In this document: one piece after another, positions 33,294 through 41,121 of the stretch | Layout of the letters: every line of letters begins with the position of its first letter | Position numbering within the stretch: position 1 is the stretch's first letter | From: an uncultured Oscillospiraceae bacterium | GTDB lineage: Bacteria > Bacillota > Clostridia > Oscillospirales > Oscillospiraceae | Length of the DNA: 64,000 bases | NCBI GenBank assembly: GCA_934590325.1 | Contig: CAKTOW010000004.1 | Coordinates: 67,044 to 131,043, forward strand | Direction: 5' to 3' | Position numbers and translations under genes: made by a program | Notes under the pieces: model-generated | Seen by the model: only the letters and a program-made list of their open reading frames with translations | What the model was told of the DNA's origin: nothing | Database searches by the model: none

Positions 33294-33529
33294 GCCGCTA
33301 TATCGCCACGTTCCACACCCATCTCTCCGCGCTGCTGACCTGCCAAAGCCTGACGGCGGCGGGCGTGTCCACCCGGATGATGCCGGTGCCCCGGAAGCTC
33401 AGCGCCTCCTGCGGCACCTGCGTGGACTACGAGGCGGAGGAGCCGCTGCTGGAGAAGATGGACACCGACGTGGAGCGTGTGTTCGCCGTGGACGGCGACA
33501 GCTACGCCCTGCTGCTGGAAAATGAGTAA
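33290..33529 (+). CDS. DUF3343 putative Se/S carrier protein
   Basis: A 79-residue protein starting at a GTG that overlaps the previous stop by four bases (GTGA), so translation is coupled. RYIATFHTH at the N-terminus and MPVPRKLSASCGTCV with Cys41 and Cys44 are the hallmarks of DUF3343, described as a Se/S carrier-like family. It ends the yedE operon. The CxxC pair could carry selenium or sulfur between YedE, the TusA-like protein and the desulfurase. Function is inferred from family and context. Confidence 0.82.
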   Translation: MSRYIATFHTHLSALLTCQSLTAAGVSTRMMPVPRKLSASCGTCVDYEAEEPLLEKMDTDVERVFAVDGDSYALLLENE

Positions 33530-33566
33530 AAAAGAGAGTGAGTGCCTCGCACTCACTCTCTTTTTT
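33528..33566. terminator. Perfect 18-bp bidirectional terminator
   Basis: Arms 33528-33545 and 33549-33566, loop CTC, with A6 and T6 ends. It serves the yedE operon and the convergent citrate synthase gene. Confidence 0.93.
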
Positions 33567-33573
33567 CTCTTTT

Positions 33574-34962
33574 TCAGTCCACCTTGGCCAGATGCAGGTG
33601 CTCGCCCCGCTGTGCCATGGGGATGTAGTGCTCGTGGGTGGTGACGGCGCGGTAGGCCGGGCGCATGATGCGGTGGCAGGTGATGACCTCCTCGATGCGG
33701 TTGGCGCACCAGCCGGCGATACGTGCGGAGGCGAACAGCGGCGTGAACACCTCCTCCGGGATGCCCAGCATGGAGTACACCAGCCCGGAGTACATATCCA
33801 CATTGGCGCACATGGGCGTGTCGCTGTGCTTGCGCTCCATCACCAGGGGGATGCCCAGCTCCTCCACCTTCTGCAGCAGGGCGAAGTCGTCGGCGTAGCC
33901 CTTCAGCTCCGCCATCCGCTGTGCGTACTTCTTCAGCAGCACGGCGCGGGGGTCGGACATGGTGTACACCGCGTGGCCCAGGCCGTACAGCTTGCCGGAG
34001 CGGTCTCCGGCTGCGCCGTCCAGCAGCTTGTTCAGATAGTCCTTGATGGACCCGTCGTCATGGGGGTCCACATTCTCCTTGATGTAGCGGAACATCTCCA
34101 TGACCTTGGCGTTGGCGCCGCCGTGCAGCGGCCCCTTCAGCGAGCCTACTGCCCCGGCGATGGCGCTGTAGGTGTCCGTGCCGCTGGAGGACATGGCGCG
34201 GCAGACGAAGGTGGAGTTGTTGCCGCCGCCGTGCTCCGCGTGTACCATCAGCATCATGTCCAGCAGATGGGCCTCCTCGTCGGTGTAGCTCTTGTCCGGG
34301 CGCATCATCCGCAGGAAGTTCTCCGCCGTGGACAGCTCCGGCACCGGGAAGTGGATGTGCAGGGAGTCGCCGTGGAAGTAGTGCCGCTGCACCGCGTAGG
34401 CGTTGGCCACGATGGAAGGGAAGTAGCCGATGAGCTTCACCGACTGCAGCAGCATGTTGTCGATGGACGTGTTGTCCGGGTCGGGGTCGTAGGAGTACAG
34501 GCTCAGCACGCTGCGGGCCAGTTCGTTCATGATGCTGTGGCTGGGGTGCCGCATGATCATGCCCTCGGTGAAGCCCTCGGGCAGCTTCCGCGCCTGGTTC
34601 ATGATCTTGTCGAAGTAGGCCAGTTCGTCCTTAGAGGGCAGATAGCCCATCAGCAGCAGGTACGCCACCTCTTCAAAGCCGAAGGTGCCCGCCTTGCGGT
34701 GCGCCTCCACGATGTCGGTGAGCTCGATACCCCGGTAGTACAGCTTGCCGGGCGCGGGTACCCGCTGGCCGTCCTGCATCAGATAGCCCTGCACGCTGCC
34801 CACCTTGGACACGCCCACCAGTACGCCGGTGCCGTCGCTGTTGCGCAGCCCCAGCTTGATGTCGCCCTTGTAGTGGTCGGGGCTGATGGCGTACTGCTCC
34901 TGGATGCTGCGGCTGAGGGGACTGGTGTATTGCTTCAGTATGGTGGTATCCTTTTCATTCAT
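33574..34962 (-). CDS. gltA: Citrate synthase
   Basis: A 462-residue enzyme condensing oxaloacetate and acetyl-CoA. The catalytic residues are present: His in PLHGGANAKVMEM, His in GLGHAVYTMSDPRA and Asp in CANVDMYSGLVY. The N-terminal extension before the core is typical of the Clostridia type. It faces the aconitase-isocitrate dehydrogenase operon, so the oxidative half of the citric acid cycle to 2-oxoglutarate, needed for glutamate synthesis, is encoded together. Both promoters lie in a shared AT-rich region with palindromes. Confidence 0.94.
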   Translation of the reverse strand: MNEKDTTILKQYTSPLSRSIQEQYAISPDHYKGDIKLGLRNSDGTGVLVGVSKVGSVQGYLMQDGQRVPAPGKLYYRGIELTDIVEAHRKAGTFGFEEVAYLLLMGYLPSKDELAYFDKIMNQARKLPEGFTEGMIMRHPSHSIMNELARSVLSLYSYDPDPDNTSIDNMLLQSVKLIGYFPSIVANAYAVQRHYFHGDSLHIHFPVPELSTAENFLRMMRPDKSYTDEEAHLLDMMLMVHAEHGGGNNSTFVCRAMSSSGTDTYSAIAGAVGSLKGPLHGGANAKVMEMFRYIKENVDPHDDGSIKDYLNKLLDGAAGDRSGKLYGLGHAVYTMSDPRAVLLKKYAQRMAELKGYADDFALLQKVEELGIPLVMERKHSDTPMCANVDMYSGLVYSMLGIPEEVFTPLFASARIAGWCANRIEEVITCHRIMRPAYRAVTTHEHYIPMAQRGEHLHLAKVD

Positions 34963-35011
34963 GGTGTCGGTTCTCCTTTCGCCGCAGGCGGTGGTTTTGT
35001 TTCACGGGATG

Positions 35012-35049
35012 ATTATACGGCGGCGATTCTGGTTTTGCAAGTAGCAAAA
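35012..35049 (-). promoter_or_regulatory. Citrate synthase promoter with overlapping palindrome
   Basis: Minus-strand TTGCAA (35035-35040), 17 bp, TATAAT (35012-35017). The -35 lies inside TTTTGCAAGTAGCAAAA (35033-35049), a perfect 6-bp inverted repeat and a likely repressor site. Confidence 0.8.
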
Positions 35050-35152
35050 TGAAAAATTTCAAAATTTTTCGTCAAGGCCGTGTAAAAGCCGCAGATTGTC
35101 AAAAAATATGCAAAAGAATTTATCGCAACTTGCAATTTCGCAGAATTTCCTC

Positions 35153-35180
35153 TTGCATTTTCCCGCAGCCGTGCTATACT
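35153..35180 (+). promoter_or_regulatory. Promoter of the aconitase operon
   Basis: TTGCAT (35153-35158), 16 bp, TATACT (35175-35180). Several more GCAA/TTGC half-sites precede it (35110-35157), echoing the palindrome at the citrate synthase promoter. Confidence 0.7.
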
Positions 35181-35238
35181 GACTACATTATTTATTACCC
35201 GGGTCCCCGTACCCGGATCTCCCGAAAGGGGTGCTGAT

Positions 35239-37494
35239 ATGATAAAGCTGTACAACGAGGGCGTCGTCTGGAAGGACGGCGCCGTGCACCGGGCGCCCGG
35301 CGCCGCGGCCGCGGGCCGGGACAAGACCATGGCCGCCGGTATCCTCCGGCAGCACAACAGGGACACCGGCGACGGACTGCTGCACCTGACCTTCGACAGT
35401 CTCATCTCCCACGACATCACCTACGTGGGCGTCATCCAGACCGCCAAGGCCAGCGGCCTGCGTGAGTTTCCCGTGCCCTACGTGCTGACCAACTGCCACA
35501 ACAGCCTGTGCGCCGTGGGCGGTACCATCAACGCCGATGACCACGCCTTCGGCCTGTCGGCGGCGGTGAAGTATGGCGGCGACTACGTGCCCGCCAACCA
35601 GGCGGTCATCCACCAGTACGCCCGCGAGATGCTGGCCGGCTGCGGCAAAATGGTGCTGGGCTCCGACAGCCACACCCGCTACGGCGCCCTGGGCACCCTG
35701 GGCGTGGGCGAGGGCGGCGGCGAGATCGTCAAGCAGCTGCTGCGCAACACCTACGACCTGGCCGTGCCGGAGGTCGTCCTGGTGCACGTCACCGGCCGTC
35801 CCCGCCACGGCGTGGGCCCCCACGATGTGGCCATCGCCCTGTGCGGTGCCGTGTACAAGAACGGCTTCGTGAAGAACAAGGTGCTGGAGTTCGTGGGAGA
35901 CGGCATCGGCGGCCTGAGCATGGACTACCGCATCGGCATCGACGTGATGACCACTGAGACCGCGTGCCTGACCTCCGTGTGGGAGACCGATGGCGCCGTG
36001 CGGGACTACCTGGCGCTGCACGGCAGGGAGGAGGACTTCCGCCCCCTGCACCCGGCGGACGGCGCCTACTACGACGCCCTCATCGAGCTGGACCTTTCCG
36101 CCATCGAGCCCATGGCCGCCCTGCCCTTCCACCCCTCCGAGGCGGTGACCCTGCGCGAGCTGATCGAGAACCCCGGCGACATCCTGCGCCAGGTGGAAAA
36201 GCGTGCGGCGGAGCAGTTCGGCGGCAAGGTCAGGCTGCACCTGACAGACAAGGTGTCGGATGGCAAGCTGCGGGTGGAGCAGGGCGTCATCGCCGGCTGC
36301 GCCGGCGGCCTGTACGACAACATCGCTGCCGCGGCCAATATCCTGGACGGCTGCGACGTGGGCAGCGGCAACTTCGACTTCTCCGTGTACCCGCCCTCCG
36401 TCCCCGTGGAGCTGGAGTTGGTGGAAAACGGCGTGACCACGCGCCTTCTGCGCGCCGGCGCCGTGTGCAAGCCCTGCTTCTGCGGCCCCTGCTTCGGCGC
36501 GGGGGATGTCCCCGCCAACGACGCCCTCTCCATCCGCCACACCACCCGCAACTTCCCCAACCGCGAGGGTTCCAAGCCCGGCGACGGCCAGCTGTCCGGC
36601 GTGATACTGATGGACGCCCGTTCCATCGCCGCCACGGCCCGCAACCACGGCGTGGTGACCTCCGCGGTGGACATCGAGTACGACGACACCGTGGAGAAAA
36701 ACCGCCGCTTCGACGCCGCTGTGTACGACAAGCGCGTCTATCGCGGCTTCGGCCACCCTCAGCCGGATGCCCCGCTGCAGTACGGCCCCAACATCGCCGA
36801 GTGGCCCGCCATCCCGGCGCTGTCCGACCACCTGCTGCTGCAGGTGTGCTCCGTCCTGCGTGACGAGGTCACCACCACCGACGAGCTCATCCCCTCCGGC
36901 GAGACCTCCTCCTACCGCTCTGACCCGCTGAAGCTGGCGGAGTTCACCCTCTCCCGGCGTGACGCGGGGTACGTACCCCGAGCCAAGGCCACCGCCGCGC
37001 TGGAGTCTGCCCGCGCCGCAGGCGAGATCCCCCCGGAGCTGGCCCCGGTGCTGGACGCCTTGGGGCTGGACACGGCCGTCGTCCTGCACGGTGTACACAT
37101 CGGCTCTGTGCTGTTCGCCAACAAGCCCGGCGACGGCTCCGCCCGCGAGCAGGCGGCCAGCTGCCAGCGGGTGCTGGGCGGCAGCGCCAATATCTGCTAC
37201 GAATTTGCCACCAAGCGCTACCGCTCCAACTGCATCAACTGGGGCCTGCTGCCCTTCACCCTGGCGTCGGGCGACAGCTTCGACGGCGCGGACGGCGACT
37301 TCATCTACGTGCCCGACGTCCGCGAGAAGGTAGCCCGCGGGGACGAGGAATTCCCGGCCCTGCTGCTGCACGGCGGACAGACGGCGCCCCTCACCCTGTA
37401 CCTGAAAAACACCAACGCCGAGGAGCGCGAGCTGCTGCTGCGCGGCTGCCTGATCAACCACTACGCCGCGAAAAGTGAGGAACATCATGGATAA
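35239..37494 (+). CDS. Aconitase-family hydratase (YbhJ-like)
   Basis: A 751-residue iron-sulfur hydratase, presumably converting citrate to isocitrate given its partners. Aconitase features include TNCHNSLCAVGG, VLGSDSHTRYGALGTLGVGEGG and the cysteine-rich CKPCFCGPCFGAGD, which supplies cluster ligands; a C-terminal swivelling domain follows. Overall it resembles E. coli YbhJ and Clostridia 'hydratase' proteins more than AcnA or AcnB. AAAGGGGTG precedes the ATG. The icd start codon overlaps its last codons by eight bases, so the two are co-translated. Confidence 0.87.
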   Translation: MIKLYNEGVVWKDGAVHRAPGAAAAGRDKTMAAGILRQHNRDTGDGLLHLTFDSLISHDITYVGVIQTAKASGLREFPVPYVLTNCHNSLCAVGGTINADDHAFGLSAAVKYGGDYVPANQAVIHQYAREMLAGCGKMVLGSDSHTRYGALGTLGVGEGGGEIVKQLLRNTYDLAVPEVVLVHVTGRPRHGVGPHDVAIALCGAVYKNGFVKNKVLEFVGDGIGGLSMDYRIGIDVMTTETACLTSVWETDGAVRDYLALHGREEDFRPLHPADGAYYDALIELDLSAIEPMAALPFHPSEAVTLRELIENPGDILRQVEKRAAEQFGGKVRLHLTDKVSDGKLRVEQGVIAGCAGGLYDNIAAAANILDGCDVGSGNFDFSVYPPSVPVELELVENGVTTRLLRAGAVCKPCFCGPCFGAGDVPANDALSIRHTTRNFPNREGSKPGDGQLSGVILMDARSIAATARNHGVVTSAVDIEYDDTVEKNRRFDAAVYDKRVYRGFGHPQPDAPLQYGPNIAEWPAIPALSDHLLLQVCSVLRDEVTTTDELIPSGETSSYRSDPLKLAEFTLSRRDAGYVPRAKATAALESARAAGEIPPELAPVLDALGLDTAVVLHGVHIGSVLFANKPGDGSAREQAASCQRVLGGSANICYEFATKRYRSNCINWGLLPFTLASGDSFDGADGDFIYVPDVREKVARGDEEFPALLLHGGQTAPLTLYLKNTNAEERELLLRGCLINHYAAKSEEHHG

Positions 37495-38707
37495 GATAAA
37501 AATGCCTTACCCCATCGCCGAGCTGGACGGCGACGAGATGACCCACGTGCTGTGGGGCATGATAAAGGATGAACTGATACGGCCCTTTGTGGCGCTGAAC
37601 ACCGAGTACTACGACCTGTCCCTGCCCCACCGTGACGAAACGGAGGACGCGGTGACCGTCGAGGCGGCGGAGGCCATCAAGCGGCTGAAGGTGGGCGTCA
37701 AGTGCGCCACCATTACCCCCAACCTGCAGCGGCAGGAGGAATACGGGCTAAAAAAGCTGTGGAAGTCCCCCAACGCCACCATCCGGGCGGCGCTGGACGG
37801 CACGGTGTTCCGTGCGCCCATCCTGCTGCGGCGGGTGAAGCCCGTGGTGGCCTGCTGGGAAAAGCCGGTGACCATCGCCCGCCACGCCTACGGCGATTTG
37901 TACAAGGCCGTGGAGTACCGGGTGCCCTGCGCCGGGAAGGCGGAACTGGTGTTCACCGACGAGGGCGGCCGGGAGCTGAGCCGCCAGACGGTGTACGACT
38001 TCAAGGCCCCCGGCGTGGTACAGGCCATGCACAACCGTGACGATTCCATCCTGTCCTTTGCCCGCTGCTGCTTCGGCTATGCCCTCTCCGTGGGGCAGGA
38101 CGTGTGGTTCGGCGTCAAGGACACCATCTCCAAGGACTACGACCAGACCTTCAAGCTGCTGTTCCAGAAGGTCTATGACGAGGAATTCAGGGCCGCCTTT
38201 GAGCAGGCCGGGCTGCACTACCGCTACGGCCTTATCGACGACATCGCGGCCAAGGTCATCCGCAGCAAGGGCGGCATGGTGTGGGCCTGCAAGAACTATG
38301 ACGGCGACATGATGAGCGACCTGATCGCCGCGGCCTCCGGTTCGCTGCCCATGATGACCAGCGTGCTGGTGTCCCCGGACGGCTGCTTTGAGTACGAAGC
38401 CGCCCACGGCACCGTCACCGACCACTTCTACCGCTGGCGGAAGGGGGAGAAGGTCTCCACCAATCCTCTCGCCACCATGTTCGCCTGGAGCGGTGCGCTG
38501 CGGAAGCGGGGCGAGCTGGACGGGAACGGGGAGCTGGTGCGGTTCGCCGGGTGTTTGGAGCAAGCGGGGCTGGACGTGTTCGAGGCGGGGCATTTCTCCG
38601 AGGATCTCACCATGCTGTGCGACAGGACGGAGTACGTTGACCAGCCGGACAACGAGACGCTGATAGGGCTCATCCGCACCCGGCTGGAGGAGCTTCTGGC
38701 CATGTAA
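37487..38707 (+). CDS. icd: NADP-dependent isocitrate dehydrogenase (eukaryotic-like type)
   Basis: A 406-residue enzyme oxidising isocitrate to 2-oxoglutarate with NADPH formation. IAELDGDEMTHVLWGMIKDEL, ATITPNLQRQEEYGLKKLWKSPNATIR and the metal-binding YDGDMMSDLIAAASGSL are typical of the homodimeric type II (mitochondrial-like) family; the NADP-type C-terminal EAAHGTVTDH is present. The ATG at 37487 has GAGGAA upstream and overlaps the aconitase stop. It forms the oxidative citric acid branch with citrate synthase across the divergent promoter. Confidence 0.93.
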   Translation: MDKIKMPYPIAELDGDEMTHVLWGMIKDELIRPFVALNTEYYDLSLPHRDETEDAVTVEAAEAIKRLKVGVKCATITPNLQRQEEYGLKKLWKSPNATIRAALDGTVFRAPILLRRVKPVVACWEKPVTIARHAYGDLYKAVEYRVPCAGKAELVFTDEGGRELSRQTVYDFKAPGVVQAMHNRDDSILSFARCCFGYALSVGQDVWFGVKDTISKDYDQTFKLLFQKVYDEEFRAAFEQAGLHYRYGLIDDIAAKVIRSKGGMVWACKNYDGDMMSDLIAAASGSLPMMTSVLVSPDGCFEYEAAHGTVTDHFYRWRKGEKVSTNPLATMFAWSGALRKRGELDGNGELVRFAGCLEQAGLDVFEAGHFSEDLTMLCDRTEYVDQPDNETLIGLIRTRLEELLAM

Positions 38708-38750
38708 AAGAACAAGCCCCGCAGGCTCCGCCCGCGGGACTTGTTCTTTT
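38706..38750 (+). terminator. Terminator after icd
   Basis: Stem AAAAGAACAAG-CCCGC with its complement, one mismatch, and an 11-base loop; ends in TTTT. Confidence 0.8.
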
Positions 38751-38763
38751 CCCCTGGTTTATA

Positions 38764-38792
38764 TTGACAGACCACCGGCATATCTGTATAAT
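38764..38792 (+). promoter_or_regulatory. Consensus sigma-A promoter of the CorC gene
   Basis: TTGACA (38764-38769), 17 bp, TATAAT (38787-38792): a perfect match, placed 210 bp before the start codon, which leaves a long leader. Confidence 0.9.
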
Positions 38793-38798
38793 GTAAGC

Positions 38799-39002
38799 AA
38801 TTCTATTGGTACAGGGAGGCTCTATCACAGGATGGACACAGCCGGCAGCGACTCTTGCCCTGAACGAAATATGAATACGGAACGGAAGCGAGACATGACC
38901 TGTGCGCGGCGCACACAGGCCGTGTCTTTTGCGCTTTTGCAGAGGAGTTAAAAAGGGAGGTGCCCCGCGTAAAACGGCGGGACACGGGAAAGGAGAAACA
39001 TT
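38799..39002 (+). promoter_or_regulatory. Attenuator-like leader of the CorC gene (candidate riboswitch)
   Basis: A 204-nt untranslated leader. A 16-position stem with two mismatches (38892-38907 with 38911-38926) is followed by TTTT GCGC TTTT, an intrinsic terminator before the gene. CACAGG at 38826-38831 duplicates the terminator's 3' arm and can pair with CCTGTG (38899-38904) in its 5' arm, so an antiterminator is possible. CAGGG/CCCTG (38812-38816 with 38858-38862) closes an upstream domain. A second hairpin (38961-38985) lies near the ribosome site. I could not match it confidently to the M-box, NiCo or Mn riboswitches. Confidence 0.6.
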
Positions 39003-40349
39003 TTGGATACCTCAATAGGTTGGTTATTGCTCTTACAGGTGGTGCTGATCGCGCTGAACGCGGTGTTCGCCTGCGCGGAGATCGCCGTGCTGTCGGTGAA
39101 CGACGTGAAGCTGAACAAGATGGTCGCCGACGGGAATCGGAGAGCCAAGCGGCTCAGCAAGCTGACGGCGCAGCCGGCAAAATTCCTCGCCACCATTCAG
39201 GTGGCTATCACACTGGCGGGCTTTCTGGGCAGTGCCTTCGCCGCGGAGAACTTCTCCGACCCGCTGGTGGACTGGCTGGTGTCGCTGGGCGTGACCGTCC
39301 CGCGGGGCACGCTGAACACCATCGCCGTGATACTGATCACGCTGGTGCTGTCCTTCTTCACGCTGGTGTTCGGCGAGCTGGTGCCCAAGCGCATCGCCAT
39401 GAAGCAGTCCGAGAAGGTGGCCCTGGGCATCTCCGGCCTGATCACGGTCATCTCCAGACTGTTCGCCCCCATCGTGTGGCTGCTGAGCGCCGCCACCAAC
39501 GGCATCCTGCGTCTGCTGGGCATCGACCCCAACGAGGCGGAGGAGCAGGTGGGCGAGGAGGACATCCGTATGATGGTGGACGCCAGCAGTGAGCACGGCG
39601 GCATCGACCACGAGGAAAAGGAGTTCATACAGAACGTATTTGAGTTCGACGACCTGACCGCGGAGGAGATCGCCACCCACCGCACGGACGTGGACCTGCT
39701 GTGGCTGGACGACACCATGGAGGACTGGGCGGAGACCATCCACAACACGCGGCACACCCGCTACCCCGTGTGTGAGGACAGCGCGGACAACGTGGTGGGC
39801 ATACTGAACGCCAAGGAGTATTTCCGTCTGGCGGACAAGAGCCGGGAGAGCGTTATGGCAGGGGCGGTGCGGACGCCCTACTTCGTGCCGGAGACCATCA
39901 AGGCGGACGCGCTGTTCCGCAACATGAAGCGCACCGGGAACCCGCTGGCGGTGGTGCTGGACGAGTACGGCGGCATGGTGGGCATCGTGACGCTGAACGA
40001 CCTGGTGGAGGAGCTGGTGGGCGATCTGGGCAGCGACGACAGCAACATCCCGGACGACGACGAGCCCCGCATCGAGAAGCGGGAGGACGGCTCGCTGGTC
40101 ATCAGCGGCAACGTGGAGCTGGACGACCTGGAGGACGCGCTGGGTATCGAACTGGACCAGGAGGAACACGACACGCTGACGGGCCTGGTGTTCGACGCCC
40201 TGGGGATGATCCCCGATGATGGCCAGCAGGACATCACGCTGGAGGCGGAGGGTATGCGGATACACGTGACCTCCATCCTGGACCATCAGGTAAACGCGGC
40301 GGAGATAACGCTGCTGCCCGAACCGGAAACAGACGAGGACGACGAATAA
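39003..40349 (+). CDS. CorC/HlyC-type CNNM transporter-like protein with CBS domains
   Basis: A 448-residue membrane protein. Three to four hydrophobic helices of the CNNM (DUF21) domain (residues about 1-140, ending ISRLFAPIVWLL) are followed by a CBS pair (about 210-335, with VLDEYGGMVGIVTLNDLVEEL) and a C-terminal CorC_HlyC domain. Such proteins act in magnesium or cobalt efflux and resistance. The start is TTG at 39003 after AAGGAG, which also limits translation. It has a long attenuator-like leader, suggesting metal-responsive control. A related gene lies at 52144. Confidence 0.88.
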   Translation: MDTSIGWLLLLQVVLIALNAVFACAEIAVLSVNDVKLNKMVADGNRRAKRLSKLTAQPAKFLATIQVAITLAGFLGSAFAAENFSDPLVDWLVSLGVTVPRGTLNTIAVILITLVLSFFTLVFGELVPKRIAMKQSEKVALGISGLITVISRLFAPIVWLLSAATNGILRLLGIDPNEAEEQVGEEDIRMMVDASSEHGGIDHEEKEFIQNVFEFDDLTAEEIATHRTDVDLLWLDDTMEDWAETIHNTRHTRYPVCEDSADNVVGILNAKEYFRLADKSRESVMAGAVRTPYFVPETIKADALFRNMKRTGNPLAVVLDEYGGMVGIVTLNDLVEELVGDLGSDDSNIPDDDEPRIEKREDGSLVISGNVELDDLEDALGIELDQEEHDTLTGLVFDALGMIPDDGQQDITLEAEGMRIHVTSILDHQVNAAEITLLPEPETDEDDE

Positions 40350-40354
40350 GACAC

Positions 40355-40391
40355 GCAAAAAAGAAGCACCCAAAGGGTGCTTCTTTTTTGC
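40355..40391. terminator. Perfect 17-bp bidirectional terminator
   Basis: Arms 40355-40371 and 40375-40391, loop AAA, A6 and T6 ends; serves corC and the convergent thrH. Confidence 0.92.
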
Positions 40392-40401
40392 GCGGCGCGG
40401 C

Positions 40402-41001
40402 TCACAGGGCGGCGCGGATGCCTTCGAGCAGCTCGCTGTATTCCTCGAAGGCGGGCAGGTGGGGGTAGTCCTGCTTGATCTTATCCGGGCCGCGGAACAG
40501 GAAACCCGCCTTGCTGTGAAGTATCATCTCCAGGTCGTTGTAGCTGTCGCCGCTGGCGATGGTGTCGTAGCCGATGGACTGCAGCGCCTTGACGGTGGTC
40601 AGCTTGGAGTGCTCGCAGCGCATGATGTGCCGGGTAATGAAGCCGTCGCCGTCCACCTCAAGGGTGTTGCACAGCAGGGTGGGGTAGCCCAGCTTGGCCA
40701 TCAGGGGCATGGCGAACTGGTCGAAGGTGTCGCTGAGAATGACCACCTGTGTGTCCCTGCGCAGCTCATCCAGAAATTCCTTCGCGCCGGGCAGCGGGTC
40801 GATGCGGGAGATGGTTTCCTGTATCTTGCTGAGCTTCAGGCCCCGCTCACGCAGTAGGTCGATGCGCCAGCGCATGAGCTTGTCGTAGTCCGGTTCGTCG
40901 CGGGTGGTGCGCCGCAGTTCGGGGATGCCGCTCTCCTCGGCAAAGGCGATCCATATCTCGGGGACGAGTACGCCCTCCATATCCAGGCAAACGATATTCA
41001 T
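40402..41001 (-). CDS. thrH: ThrH, phosphoserine phosphatase / homoserine phosphotransferase
   Basis: A 199-residue HAD-superfamily enzyme. The nucleophile Asp7 and Glu9 in CLDMEGVLV are diagnostic of ThrH, where Glu replaces the usual second Asp. ILSDTFDQF supplies motif II, the HSKLTTVKAL lysine motif III, and SGDSYNDLEM motif IV. In Pseudomonas, ThrH moves phosphate from phosphoserine to homoserine. Here it follows threonine synthase by 112 bp in the same direction. It therefore probably provides the homoserine-kinase step of threonine synthesis, with serine as by-product. Confidence 0.88.
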   Translation of the reverse strand: MNIVCLDMEGVLVPEIWIAFAEESGIPELRRTTRDEPDYDKLMRWRIDLLRERGLKLSKIQETISRIDPLPGAKEFLDELRRDTQVVILSDTFDQFAMPLMAKLGYPTLLCNTLEVDGDGFITRHIMRCEHSKLTTVKALQSIGYDTIASGDSYNDLEMILHSKAGFLFRGPDKIKQDYPHLPAFEEYSELLEGIRAAL

Positions 41002-41018
41002 AGTCGGTGTCCTTTCCG

Positions 41019-41121
41019 GTCATTTCAATATTTTTTCAAGTTATTTCAACTTTTGTTCCAAATTAATTCGGGATTTGTCCACGTTCATTCAGGGTATTTC
41101 CACGTTTTTCAGGTCATTTCA
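41019..41121 (-). repeat. Helically phased TGRAA repeats between thrC and thrH
   Basis: On the minus strand nine degenerate units begin with TGAA, TGGA or TGAAT. On the plus strand the matching TCA/CCA triplets start at 41025, 41036, 41046, 41058, 41079, 41089, 41100, 41109 and 41119. Counting the 21-bp gap as two turns, the mean spacing is 10.4 bp, the helical repeat of DNA. Each is preceded by a T tract. TGAAATGACC occurs at both ends. Curved DNA or a multi-site protein target is possible. Confidence 0.6.

Noticed and set aside
38799..38880. M-box magnesium riboswitch
   Set aside because: GAGGCUC-like and GCCC-like pieces recall the M-box, but the order and core sequences do not match well enough by eye; left unnamed.
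38832..38951. A 39-codon upstream ORF in the CorC leader
   Set aside because: It has no well-spaced ribosome site and spans the terminator stem, so it is better explained as structured leader RNA, though a leader peptide cannot be fully excluded.
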